64,000 bases of DNA from Caenorhabditis remanei (taxonomy: Eukaryota > Nematoda > Chromadorea > Rhabditida > Rhabditidae): assembly GCF_010183535.1 (NCBI RefSeq), contig NC_071329.1, positions 8,246,001 to 8,310,000 on the forward strand, given 5' to 3'. The translations under genes were made by a program, and so were the position numbers. A model generated the notes under the pieces. That model saw nothing but the letters and a program-made list of their open reading frames with translations, did not search any database and was not told the origin of the DNA. Of this stretch, positions 10,174 to 23,500 are shown one piece after another (within the stretch, counting starts at the first letter, position 1; each line of letters opens with the position of its first letter).

Positions 10174-13100
10174 TATAAATGAAATTGAGAGAAAGAATTA
10201 TTACAATAGTTAAGAAAAGTCACATCGAGAGTCATCAGATTCAGAAAGAGAAAGTGAAAAGAGGTACATATACACTCTGTGTAACTGGTTCAAACGACGA
10301 CGAGGGAAAAGCAGTCGAGAAGTTTTAAGAGGAGAGGGGGCAAAACTATCAGAGATGATAACGAAAACGTAGCGGTGTGGAGGTTACACACAGACGAGAT
10401 AACGTGACAAAAATAGGGGCGGGAAGAAGGGGAAAAGTCAAGAGAGACCGAATAAAGTAGAGGACAAATATTTTGGATACTGTATTATTATATATGGAAA
10501 TGAGGTATTGCCAGGTCATAATGATAACATGCGTGGGAGGAAATGGAGGTGGAGGAGGACGACTCATCAATCACATTCTCAAATGGAAATAAAAAAGATG
10601 ACTGGTTTAGAAGAAGCCACTGTTTTTTGTAGTGTCTGATGGGTATATTCTAAAAAAAGAAAAGTGAATCAGTGATTGGTCAGTCTAGGATACTGTAGGG
10701 AGGATACTAAAATACAGTAATCCAGAAAAAGCCAAGTGATCTTCGCTGAATACTGGAGACTGTAGTGCACTAATGACGAAAAAATCTTTGAAAAGTACTC
10801 GCTTATAAATAGGAATTCAAGATTTGAAATAGTCTTTTGACGTCATCAAAGACTGTTCGGAAAAGAATCTTCAAACCTTCAAAAGTCAGAGAAACTAATC
10901 AGAGAATCATCTACAGTACTTCCGATCTCCTACCCTCTCAAAGTTTGATGAATGTGCAGATTGACAGTTTCGACGGTCTAATATAATTGGAATCAGAGTG
11001 GGCGGAGCCTAGTTAGTCTTTCATCGTTGGTAGATCAACTTGAGATTCCAGAGAGATATAGCATAGATTTGAAAAGAGACGAAGACATTTGACTACGTCA
11101 CAAGCACACTTCGGTTATCTTTTCGGACATAAGAGACATTGCGCAGAGGAAATGAAGGAAAAGAGAGAAGCGACGAGTTCTATTTTGGATTCGTTGATTT
11201 TGATTCTTCATTGTCGAATTGGATGTGAGTGATAAGCCAGCGGAAATTATGAGGAAATAGAGAAGAAAACGACGAAAAAGAGAGAGGTAATCTATGGTGA
11301 TAAGTTGAAAGTTCAATACTTTCAAAGAAGATTTTCGATTTGTCTCGGGACGGTTGGTGATGATTTCTCGACGTAGACACATTCTTCTTTTTGAAATATA
11401 TTACAATTGAATGTACTTGATAATGTCCAGATACGGAAGGTACTTCCCCAGGTGCCACTCGCGAGGGACTAGAAATTTCAAACTTAATTTTAATTGCTGT
11501 TTTTTTAAGCTTTGACTCCATTGGTCAAATCATAAATGAGTGACAAAAAACACATCAAAAACACTAATTTGTTTATGACTATTTGTATCATTTGATCACT
11601 CAAAAACCTTGACTGCGCAGTCTACAAAAAGTGTAAATACGACTGCAAAAATGGTTGTTGATGGTCATAATTTTTGAGTGATCAAATGAGGAAAGACTGA
11701 AATTTAAAGCACGAATTTCCAATTTTTGGAATCAAAGCAAGATTCTCTTGATAGCCGAATGAATTCCTTAGCGGGAGGTATCTTACTTCACCGAACAGCC
11801 GAAATAGAAACTACAGTACCCTGAATCACGTGGTGATTACAAATCTATATTTGGATCTGAGTATATGTAGTTTCCCATTCTATTTTTAAGTTTTTGCACG
11901 GGACTACAGAGTGCAGAAAGTTGTTCAGGGGGTTCAGAAATGTAAGAAAATACGGAAAGTCGAATGATGGGATCAAAGAAAAAACAAAACAGAGAATGAG
12001 AAAAAGCAGGAATGATGACTGAAACTGACTGTCATATGATTAGACTGGTAACGAGTGAAAGTTGAGGAAACTGATTCTGAGAGGATTCAGATCACAAAAA
12101 ACATGAATTCTGGTTACAGTCATGCACTCAATTCGCTGGATTTTTTAATTTGGAATACGGTTACAAAACTTTTACTATTTTTGAGACGAATGCGGAACAA
12201 AAGGAAGAGGTTTCAGATGAAAAACTTGTTATTTTTGAAATCAAAGAAAAGGAAGTAGTTTTTGACTAAATTAGAAATAGGTTGGCTGAATCTAGAAAGT
12301 ATTTTATTTTATTTTTTCGATAAAAATGTAGAATATAGTGATGAAAGTTTGTTTCCACAAATCAATTATTGAAGCTTCTTTTCTTTTTTCGAATTGTTGA
12401 AACGTACAATTTGAACTAGGTGCGAAGTGAGTTTTAGTTTCTTTTATATCAAAACTCATTGGAATCCATGATATCATCTGTCTCTGAGAATATAGACCAT
12501 TTAGATCATGATTTCACACGAATCTATAAAGATAACGTCATTTTTGTATTCAAACTAAAGAAGATTCTGTGTATTCTCAAGACGTCACTATGAGGTTTTG
12601 CGGTCAAACATTTGCATTGTCTGGTGGTTTGACTTTTAGAGTTTGTGGATTTTGATCCATCGTTATGTAGATTTTTTTCCCCTCTCCGCTTAGGGATTCA
12701 TTGAAAATCTTTGATGTACCAACGTTTTGTTCCTAAAAAGGACAGTTCCCATAAAATAGTTTTTTCTGATACACATCTGAACCAATCTTATCTTTTTGTG
12801 AAGGAAGTGCCAATAAATCAAGTGAACCGTTTGGATTGTGTTGGTAACTTTAATCTTTCAAAGTTCACGAAACGAAGAAATCAAAGTTGAATCTAGAGAA
12901 GACTCCGCCCCTTTTGGAGATACTGTAGATCATGGGGGAAAACGGGGGCAATATAAAAGGGAGGCAACGGAAGAAAAAAAGGAAAAAGAAGAAAAATAAA
13001 TGTATATCTAAATGGTGATAACCGCTTCATTCCTCTCCTTCTTCTTCTCATTTCTCTTATTCTATGCTACAGTAATCACCGGAAGTTTGCGCTTGTCGAA

Positions 13101-16100
13101 TAACGAAGAAATAGTGTGGTGATTCGAGGAGACGCAGAGAAAATCTTCAAAGAGCGCGGCGCCAAAAATAGACATATTAGATGTTGGGAAAACGAATTGA
13201 ATACGATAGAAACGCAGGAATGAAACGGAGAAAAACGTGATTTATCACTGATTTCTCATTTTGAAACGAAATTCGATATGACAACGTGGACACAACAGAT
13301 GAGCAGTTACCCCCGATTGTTCTAAATAGAAAAGATCAAAAAGAGAAGTGATATGGACTTTTTGAAATTGAATTTTCATTCAGAGGGGAATTCCGAAATT
13401 CAGAGATTTTCAAAAACGAGCTGGTATTTGTACCGGATTTTCAGTTGTTCGAATTCTCAGTAATCTCGTTTTAACTTCGTGGAATGAATGTTTTTGGATT
13501 GAATGAATTGAGAAAATTGATTTTTGAATACGGAGAAAACATGGTAATTCAAGTAACGACTTTTCTGGAAATTCTTTTATCAGTAAACAAAGATAAATTA
13601 CTTTAATCATGGGAAAACAGAATTCTAGAATTCTTGCGTCTTTTTGAAAATTTAAGAAACTCCACAAAATTTTTTTGAAAATAAATTCTGAAATCAAACT
13701 AGGTCAAAATCATCTTTACATCCGTACTCATACGTATAAAACAAAAAATTTGAAAAAATTAAGAAAGAGGTTAATTTTAATTTTAGGAGTCTTGAAAATG
13801 CTAATTTTTGCACTGAGAAGTCACATAACTTTTTTTACGAGATCATTTAGCAAAAACAGAATACATATTTGAAATCAGCGCAAAATTTCCGTTCTAGTGA
13901 TATATGTCTCGACCTGTAACTCCATCTTGATTCGGGATCCTTCCCTTGTGAGAGTTATTGAAATAAAGTAGATCTTCAGCTCATCCAGGTCCAGCTTTTA
14001 ACACAAGATGTACCCATAATTCCTCTGGAAACTCCTGGATGTGTAACTCAAATATTTTTAGAGAAATCAGATTCATAAACATGGTGTATTTGTATTATTG
14101 CAAAATTTCACTCGCATTCTGAAAAGTCTTTCATCTTGACTCGATCCCATAACACTGTAAATTTCAAAAGAAGTTTCACGGCATTGTGATTCCTAGAAAT
14201 TTTTTATTATACTTGAGGAGAATTTGTATTTATCTCAAAAGTTTTGACAGGTGAAATAATCCAAATTTAGAATTCCAAATTACCGAAATGGAATAACTCT
14301 TGACATTCATTTAAAACTAAAACTTAAACTTTGGAATAGCGATGAACAATAATATTTGAACACAAAAAGTTTTAACAAAAATTATTTTTGAATTTTACAA
14401 TTTGAATTTTACAGGTGGTCTCAGATTTTATAGTTTGGAAATAAAACATTGAACTTTAGAATATTACACTTTTATTGAGGTTGGAAGCTAGAGAATCGGA
14501 GAAAACATAAAAGAAAAACTGTTTTAAAAAGTTAAGAAATGTGAACAGAATGAGAATCAGCTGCTTCAAAGAATTCATACAGTAATTGTAGATAGGTTTG
14601 GTTAAACCAGGTATCCTCCAGGAATCAGCTTGTTCTCCTTACCTCCAAAAACAATTTCTGAAAAAAGATAGTAAACTATCTATGAAGTTCAGATTTTTTT
14701 TGACTTTTAACATAATTTTTTTTAGACATCTATGCAGCTAGTTACTGTACAAACTGTAATTAAATCACATGCGTTTCAATCTTTTGTTCTTCTGTGTGTG
14801 GGATTGGATGAATCGAAATGATTTAGCCAAGTTCAGACGCATATTGCAATAAGATGCTGAAAAAACAATTTGAACATTAAAGTGAACGAAAAAAATAGTC
14901 ATGGGGATATGCTTCTGTTACAGGTATGTTTTTATATGTTCTCTTACTTTCAGTTATTTTACTTTCTTCAACTCTTCATCCATTTATAAATTATCAAGAA
15001 TTATGAAAACGAAAAGAGACAAAACAAACTGTTATTCTAATAAAAACTCTAATATGTAGAAACTATATCAAAGTGGTAATAAATGTTTGCTTTAATTACA
15101 GTATTTACAGTATTTTTTGATTGTTTTGAATTCAGATAACGTGATCAGCACAATTGGATCTGAAGGGATTTCTTCGAGAACAAAATACCCTGATTGGTTT
15201 GCAACACGAATCAAAGCTACTGAAAACTTGAATGATTTTAATGGAATACGTTTCGACTATTAGGAAGTTTCACGAAATTTCAGATGAAAAATTATAATAC
15301 GACAGAATCATAAAATCAATTCTTGGAGCTCGGAACGAAGATAAAACTGAAATATAAATATTTACTGTACAATTGCAAATTTTTGAAATTTTTGAATCAG
15401 GATTCTCTTTAATCTGAGAAGAGGTGGCCATGTTTATTTTGAAAAAAACTTTGTTCCCATGATAGGAGATTCTGAAAATATGTGAAGCGGTCCCATCTCC
15501 GAATATCTGTTTTGATGTATTCTGATGATATTAGTCGCGGTGAACTCTGAAAAATACTTGAAAATTCCAGCTCAATGTATGCTCTCTTAATTTTTCATTC
15601 ACACTGATTTGCCACTGTAGTCAACATAGTTTGAATATGTATTCACGATTAAATCTATTCATATATTATAGAAATTTCATCTCATTCATCCCCTGAAAAT
15701 ATTCCCTTTTCCTACAAGATCTTCTGTTGTGAGTTCTGTTTTCTGTTTATTTCCGACACCTTTCATTACGCAAAACTTAATTAACACGGCCGACGTGGTC
15801 AGCTATTCTGAATGGAATAACAACTATGAATTCAATCAAATTTCAGATTTCTCTTCTGATGGAAAACACATTCATTCCCTGTTTTATTGAGTTTTGTTCA
15901 AGTGTTCCTTTTCTGTTTTTCACGAATTCCCGGCGTTCAAAAAGTGTCATACTGTCTGACAATAATCTGTGTGGATTATAAGATTCGAGTGATTACATAT
16001 CTTCATCCGTGCAAACATTTTCAAATGATCAAGTTTCGTTCTCAAAGCTAACATTTTCAGCTATTTATAATCATGAAACGAGTCATCAACATTGCAGTTC

Positions 16101-17920
16101 CAGGAAATAAGAAACATTAGCATTAACTTGATTCATTTCTCCTCTCGAAAAAACCTTCTATACACATATTCACGGACCTTCCACTAGATATAATCTATTT
16201 TTTTTTATTCAGGTTCCGAGTCATAATAGCGATCCCGAATAGCCAATTATCGATATAACGACATGCAATTACTATGAAGAGAGCTCAATGGACCATTATT
16301 ACCCAATTCTGAAGAGAAGATTGTGATGCAATTTAGGCTTATAATTGAGGAAGAAGTCACATGCCTGGAATCATTTCTTTTTTCTTTCTTTTCTGTATTC
16401 TTGTTATTTGTTACATAGTTTCTCCCTGTTTTCCATGTCTAAAGTTCACAATTTTTAATACAATAAAGCATAAAATATTGTGCGTTTCTTTCCATTGTTT
16501 CGTGTCCCCATTCTGCCATCACAATCCCCTTTTCTTCTTCATTTTTACATGATAAAAGAGAGCAGCGAGAGATGAAGAGAGGCCAGAGATTACATAGAAA
16601 TGTCTAGTAGGAAAAGCAGAAAAGAAGAAAAATAGAACAGACAAATGAGGCGGTCTTCGAATAACAGAAAATCCCCCATTCTCTTCTTCTTCTTCTTCCT
16701 TTTCTTGTTGATGATGGCAGTAGAAGAAGAAGGAAGACGGAAAGAAAAGAACAAAACGGCGGGTTTTGCAACCGGTGATTAGGAATTCACTATAATCATG
16801 GGCTCTCTTTCTGTCGTTGAAGAGGAAACGAAGAAGAAAAGAGCATCGTACGGGGACGGAAGACTCACACCGATAAGAGTGAAAGTGCACATTTTACGAT
16901 AGATTGGATTCAGAAAGAGGAGAGAGCAAGAGAGCGGAAAATTGTCTTCAAGACAGAAATGTGTTGGGGTTCTTTATGTTTCGAAGGATCGAGCTCGAGA
17001 GGAATGGAAAAAAATAATTGAAAACGTTTGTCAGATGTATTATTTCGGCTTGAGAGATTGGATTTCTCGAAAATTGTTTGAAAAATACTTGTTCTCACAT
17101 CTTTCGGTTGAAAGATATACGTTTAAAAAATGTAACAAGAAGTGTTGTTTTGTCCCAGTTGTTGGTAATGATTGTAAAAAAACCCATTTACTCTGAACCG
17201 GTAAAAAATTGTTTGCTCGGTTTTAACTCACAAGAATGGGATTTTACAATTATTAACAGCTGAAATTAAAAATTCGTTTTATAATTTCGTAAAAATTGAA
17301 TAAATTAGAATAACTAATGACACCGTGACACACTCTGAAATTTCGTAACTTTCAACTGTAAGCTGTAAGACCAAGTATCGTTGTGAGCAGTATTGTGCAC
17401 GAAAAATGAAACCTGAAGAAGGATGAAACTCTGAATAAGTATTAATTAGGTCTATATTTGAATATTAACAATAAATTATAATTTTTAGTAGTCAAAAACG
17501 TTCAAAATTCATTCATTTTCCCACGAAAAGAATCCATCACTTTAAAAAAGAAAGAAGAAAACTTTATTTCTTTCTCAAACAAAAACTTTTGAACATCTTC
17601 CATCATTTTGAGAGAAACGAAAACTTGACGGCTTTCCCTTTTTTCTTTTTCGGCAAAAACTTCTCTTTTTGAAATGGTGCACTTTGTGTGAAAACTTTGC
17701 GCAAGAAAGAAGAGGGGCAGATGTTAGAAAAGACGGAAAAAAGAAGAACAAACGACTATTCAACTCGTCTGTCGGACCCCCCTCTGCAATTAATGACGTA
17801 TTGTTCGAAGGTTCGCTTTCGGGGAGGTCTTTCTCTAAATCTCTTTGTATTCTTTCTTCCTTCTTTATTCGATATCCTTCTCCTCCTTCCCGTCAAGGTC
17901 AGTCTGTCGAGGTAGCAGAT
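10174..17920. other. Gene-poor AT-rich region upstream of din-1
   Basis: Nearly 8 kb without a coding exon I can support. All open frames are short, low in complexity or interrupted, and none has a recognisable domain. I see no tRNA box B (GGTTCRANTCC) on either strand. The sequence holds scattered TACTGTAG/CTACAGTA words (10691, 10911, 11811, 12921, 13067), a small hairpin near 11.6 kb, and purine-rich tracts near 10.3 kb and 16.6 kb. It may be far-upstream regulatory DNA or long 5' introns of din-1. Confidence 0.5.
11589..11688. repeat. Hairpin with 18-bp perfect arms and nearby 12-bp palindrome
   Basis: CATTTGATCACTCAAAAA (11589-11606) is exactly reverse-complemented at 11671-11688, with a 64-nt spacer. 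The spacer holds the perfect palindrome GACTGCGCAGTC at 11611-11622. Could be a remnant of a small inverted-repeat element or a protein-binding site. Confidence 0.6.
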
Positions 17921-20557
17921 GGTAAGTAAAGAGAGTGCGAAGAGACCACGGGTAGCCGTCAGCCACCAATTTTATTGATCGTTGGCCTCATTGTTGGAAG
18001 AGATTAGAGATGGAAAAGAAACGAGAGAGAGAGAGAGAATGAGAGAATGCACCTGTTTGTTTGAACGACGACCCCCATCTATTTCTTCATTCCGATTCCA
18101 TACACTCTCTCACTTTCTCTCTCTCTTTTGCAATAATACAATTGATGATTCAGTCAGCGATAAAAAAGACAAAGAGACGCAGAGTGAATGACGTGGAAGT
18201 GATAAATGGAGTTGGGAGGAACAAAGAGAAAATGATCTGAAGGGTCTCTCTCCATCTCTCTGCGTTGTTTTTTTTTCTAAAAACTTTACATTCCTGAAGT
18301 GAATGGGGGTCTTTTTCTAAAAGAAAGGCACTATTTGTGTGATGCAAAATGCGGCCGATGCACCATATGACGTTTAGGTTCCCAGGAAACAGAGAAGGAA
18401 GAGTCTCAGTCTGTGAAACTATTTCAAAATTCTAGAGAAAAACGCTGACTGAAGTCCCCTGAATATCTAGGTACAAAGCAGGGGTCTCATCGTTTCCCCC
18501 CAATAACAACTCCAATTTTAACATGCACGCATGCAAACAAACACGTCTCACTCTCTCATTTACATGTATCACGTGAGAGATTGTGTACCAAATGATTAGT
18601 ATTGTGGTGGAGAGCGTCATTTTTGTCCCGTCTATCTCTCATAAATTTCGCAACTTCACACATCTAACAGATGGAATAATAACATTCTAGAAAACCGTTG
18701 AAGTCAATCATGAAAACAGGTGGAAATCGAAGTTTTTTGTTAAGGTTGGAAGTCGAATAGTGTATAGAAGCTAAAATGACGTGTAATAGTGTGTACAAGA
18801 GTGTATGAAAGCGACACGAAGGAGGAGAGTGGAGATGATTGCCCTCGTCGCATCGTCGTCGCAAACACTCACTCACCACACCCCACCACTCGTACTAACA
18901 TTTGCGACCGCCGCTTCGCGAATCTCTAAACTCTCCTTCCGACTCACGATCCATCTCGTGGCGCACATCGATTCACCGACCAGAGAGCGGTTTTGTCCCC
19001 TCTTTCGCTCTCTTTTTCCTTCCGCCAGCAATCCCCCTCGCTCGGGCCGTCAAATCAAAACACTCACTCCGTCGTATTCTTCTTGTTCGGAGAAGAGAAA
19101 GGGGGGGGGGAGTCTAAAGCTTCTTCAATCTTCTCCTAAGAAGCTCTCTCGCAGAAAATAATAATAATAAGAAGAAGAAGATCTTGTATACTCATATTGG
19201 TTCATAGGAACATGAACCCACACACCAAGATAATTAATTATTGTTTTTGTTGACGGCTGAAATAGAAAATGACACTGGAAATCGAAAATTGTGGCGTGGC
19301 GCGTTGTGAGTTGGATTCTAAACCTAGATCCTGGCGACCAATTTTAAAATGTTCCATATGAAAGTTTCAACCCCAAAAAGATCTGAATAAAAGTTTGAAT
19401 GGATCAAAACAGATGGAGAAGAGCTCTGGAAAAAAATGAAGTGAGGAGCCGTGCGTTCATTTTTTCGATGAAAAAGGGATGAGGACAGATGCGTTTTCGG
19501 TTTGGGTATATATTGAAGCTGAATGAGAAGAGGACGACACGAAACACGACCAAAGCGCGTATGCAATGTGTGTCGGAGGGGTAGTCGTCGTCGTCGGTCG
19601 CTGTTTGTGAAGAAAACCAAGATGAAAACGGGGAGGGCGAGGCTATATCGCCGAAGCGACAAATGGAGAGAGATGGGCGGTCGATCAGAGTGTGTGGTTA
19701 GAAATGAGAAAAAGAGTACGGGAGAAGACGACGAAACGGGAGAGAAGAGGCATCGCGACGATTCAAGACGCAGACGGGAAAGCGGCGACGAATGCGATGC
19801 GAAGCGAGTGAATGACAACGCGCGACGTAGGGCCTTTCTCTCTTGTGCGAGCGCGACCGTCATGTTGCTTGTGAGTGTGGTATGAGCGTCTGTGAGTGGA
19901 TTCGGGGGACTAGAGGGGGGCGACGACCTCCCGCCAATACCCCGTCGCCCACCCAGACACCCGTCCACTCAGAATCGACGTGTCCATCGTTTTCGCCACC
20001 GTTATATTGGTCGCCGTACCCGATTCCTTCGTTCGCCATATTCCTGGCTCTTCCGTTTTCCCATCCGTTTGGCTCGGTTACGGTTTGAACCGTTCCCTTG
20101 CATCCATATCACTTTTATGGCCTTGTTTTTCGATTTCCCAGCCATAAAAATGCCCGATGACCAGTTTGCGCCCAAAATGGTGCATCTGCAAGCTTAAAAA
20201 TCGCTTTTGAAAGTGAAAGTTCATAAAAACAACTACAACTTTGACTACAAATCAAGATTATAGCCTGGAATGTATAGCTTTCTAACAGTTTAAGAGTTCC
20301 TAACCTGAATTCTGATGGTTTTCACTAACTTTCAGATTGCTATGACACCATATTACACCTGCTATCAGAAATGTGTGCATTGAAAGAGATCTAGCTATTC
20401 TGACCTTTTTCTTTTGTTCTCTGTGATTCATTTGATCACAAAACATCTGTAACGTGAACTAATTTGATAGATAATTGAACATCCAAATACCGTTTTTTGT
20501 TCCTGCTCAAATCGTTTCCGTTTCCAATTACAAGAAACAAGAAACGTTGTGAATTTC
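17921..20557 (+). promoter_or_regulatory. CT-rich and CG-rich probable promoter/5' UTR region of long din-1
   Basis: Base composition changes here. Long GA/CT tracts occur near 18.0-18.3 kb, and a segment at about 18.8-20.1 kb is unusually rich in CG dinucleotides for a worm genome. A GTAAGT donor after an open stretch at 17921 could end a non-coding first exon. The long open frame on the minus strand (19324-19968) is Ser/Arg-rich with no domain, and looks like a by-product of composition. The first supported coding exon of din-1 starts after the TTTCCAG acceptor ending at 20560. Confidence 0.4.
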
Positions 20558-20583
20558 CAGATTCCACGTTTTGCAATGTTGAG

Positions 20584-23500
20584 ATGGTGCAAGTACCTTC
20601 CACAAATACTGTAAAAGAATCACGCCACGTGGCAGTATATGGACTTCCGAGCACAATACCGGATGACAGCTTACAATCACATTTCGCCAGGTAAACTTCT
20701 GTTTTTATATCATAAACATGGTAGATCAAAATTAAACAAAAAATGACAAAAGGTCAAAGGTCAACTGATATTTGTATGATCTACTAGAATGGCGCACCCA
20801 TTTCTAGGAGTTAGATCGAAATCCTAGTCAGGAATCTTCTTTTTCTTTTTCTGAACTTTTCCAAACTTTCAATAATTTAGGTTCGGCCCAGTCCAAAGAC
20901 TATACAGGCAGGACGACCAAAAGGACGTCATTTTTATCAGTTTTATGGACTCAAGATCAGCGTCGGTTGCATGTAAAACAGATTCACAATACGACGAGGA
21001 TACCCCATACCGAATCACATATCATAACCCGGACTCACTGTCGAATAGACCGTAAGCTCTATCATTTCTTCCTCTGATTCACGAAACCCTTCTAAAATTG
21101 TAGTGGTATGGCTTCGGTGCCCACGACCCCATCGTCTGCTCAGAGCTCGTCGCCCCGTAATCACGAACTCTCGCCTCAAAGGTATGTCGATGGGGATTCT
21201 GATGCTGAACCGACGTCGTCCTGTTTCAGGAGTCAGGTTGAAGTTAATGGAACACGACCTCCTGCTCCTCCACTGCCTCCGAGGATTGTCCGTGATGCTA
21301 ATGGGTAAGGAAGATTGGTTATAATGATAGATGCCCGCGTTGTTAGACGTAGATTACGAGAATGTTCAAATGAGTGAGAGAATTTAAACAAGAGAGAAAA
21401 AGAGAAAAGAGAGTAGAGAGGGAGAGAGAGAGTGAGATTGTTGACCCTTCTGTCAAGGCGGCCTGCGGGCGAAGACGACCCCGAGCGGGTTGCGCGTACC
21501 AGACTTTTTTGCCCCCTACCCCTTTTTTCTCGGCCAATTTTTTCGCGATTCACGGAGATTTACCTCCTTGAATGCCTTTTCATCTCTTTTTCTCTTCTTT
21601 ATATCTTCTCCTTTTTCTCAGTTAATCTGGTAAACGGGCCGAAGAAATAGATGTAGTTACTGTCTGTCTCTCTCTCTCCATTTTCCTTCTTGTATTGATT
21701 CATGGCTTGGCAGTATGCCAGATGTACATTGTCCCCTTTCCCCACAAAAATACCTACTCTCAATATCATCTATTTACAGGACCGTCATCGAGTTCCCTTC
21801 CGAATCAATAGTCTGTGTAATATACGAAGTCCAGTGTGGATCCACATCCGAGAGGGACGTTTTTGAATTGGTGAAAAAGCATTCAAAAGGATACGGGGTA
21901 CCGATTGGCATCTCTTTCATGGTTGAACTGGAACCTGGTGTCAGAAAAGTGAAAGTTCACCATCACAAGTGAGATTAATGTAGAATCTTCAAATATGAAT
22001 ATGAACATTTTCAGATTCAATGAGCAAAAACTGCGTAACGACAAGAGTTTGCTTCTCGGGAAACCGCTGAAATATAAAATTATATATCCACCTGAAGGGT
22101 AACCTTTTTTCTTTTTCTAGTTTTTATTAGTCTCTAATCATTCTTCTATCTATAGGAATGGGACACCAGCGCCCCTCAAACATCCGATATGCCAGCCATC
22201 TACATCAAATGGTACTGGACCCGAACTGAAAGGAGACGCACTTTTGAAGGCGAACTGTGCAGTGTTTGTGCCTCATACGGATCGTCAACCAATCGAATAT
22301 TATTACCGACGGTTCAACTCGTACGGTCAAATAATAGGTGTCGATGTGGTGGCCTCTCATGAGGGAAAGGCACTGGCATTGGTACAGTTCACGAATGTCG
22401 AAGATGCATTTCATGCACTCATGGATCCACATCTTCCAAAGGTATGCATCTTTTAATTAGCATTAAAATTTCAAAAAACCAGATCTATATCTCTTCTATT
22501 TCTCGGTATCTCTCACTCTCTCCCACTTGACCTTCTCTTTCTTTTTTTCCCACTTCTCTTCTGGTTTCTCACCCTCGTATGCCTTTTTAATCATAAAAAA
22601 CAAAAAAATTCTTACTGTAGTATATCGTAATCTGATATTTGTTATCTCCTTGAATCCCCTTGAGTAACTTCTGCTCATTTCCTCTTCTCACTCCCTAGTA
22701 TTCCTAATTATAAAAAGAGATAGACTCCGCCCCCTTCTTCATAATAATATCTTCTATTTTTCCCTTTATTTTCTGCCAGAAGAGACTCAGTCATCACTTC
22801 TTAACACCTCATATCTTTTTCTTTTCGTTGTCCATCGTCCATTTTCACATTCAAAAATATTGCTTTTTGTTACAATTTGACTGACCTTTTGTCTGCTGAC
22901 CTCCCCCTATCTTCATATCAGAAAGTCATCAAAAAGAGAATTCATTCGTCACGAAAAAAGAAAGTGTAACTTTTTCTTCTTTTCAGCCGATGCAATGCGT
23001 TTCACGAATATCTCTACGGATAATAATCTTCTACTTACCGAAAACAATGACCAACGAGGAGATAATGCTTACAATTCGGGGGTTTTCGAACAAAATCAAA
23101 GATATTTTGGTTAATTGGATCGAAAGAAGCGCGATTTTGTATTTCGATAATCTCGATGACTCCGTTGCGGTTATGAAGAAGTTGAAGATTCCAGGCAAAA
23201 AGTGAGTTACTCTTTCATTTGAATCAGAAAAGGACTGGGAACTGTCATCTGACTAGCAAGTCGCTGTTCCTAATGACAACGCCGTTTTCCGAAAATAAAA
23301 TGCGTAAATAAATGCACACATGCATCTCATTCATCTCTCTTTCTCTCTCTCCGCTCTTTACTATTTCTTTCCGTGAGAAAATACTTGCTTTGAATGGGGC
23401 GACACGAGACGACGTGAGCTGACTTTGATGATGATGCTGATCATCGTTATAACCACTATAAGAGTAAAAAGTATGTCTCACTTTCTCATATCTATCCCTC

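Noticed and set aside
19324..19968. 214-codon open frame on the minus strand
   Set aside because: Ser/Arg/Leu-rich with no domain, no clear splice partners, and located in a CG-rich promoter-like stretch where long open frames arise from composition.
21440..21530. GC-rich patch in a din-1 intron followed by a T run
   Set aside because: Suggested a Pol III gene, but no A or B box and no stable cloverleaf could be drawn.
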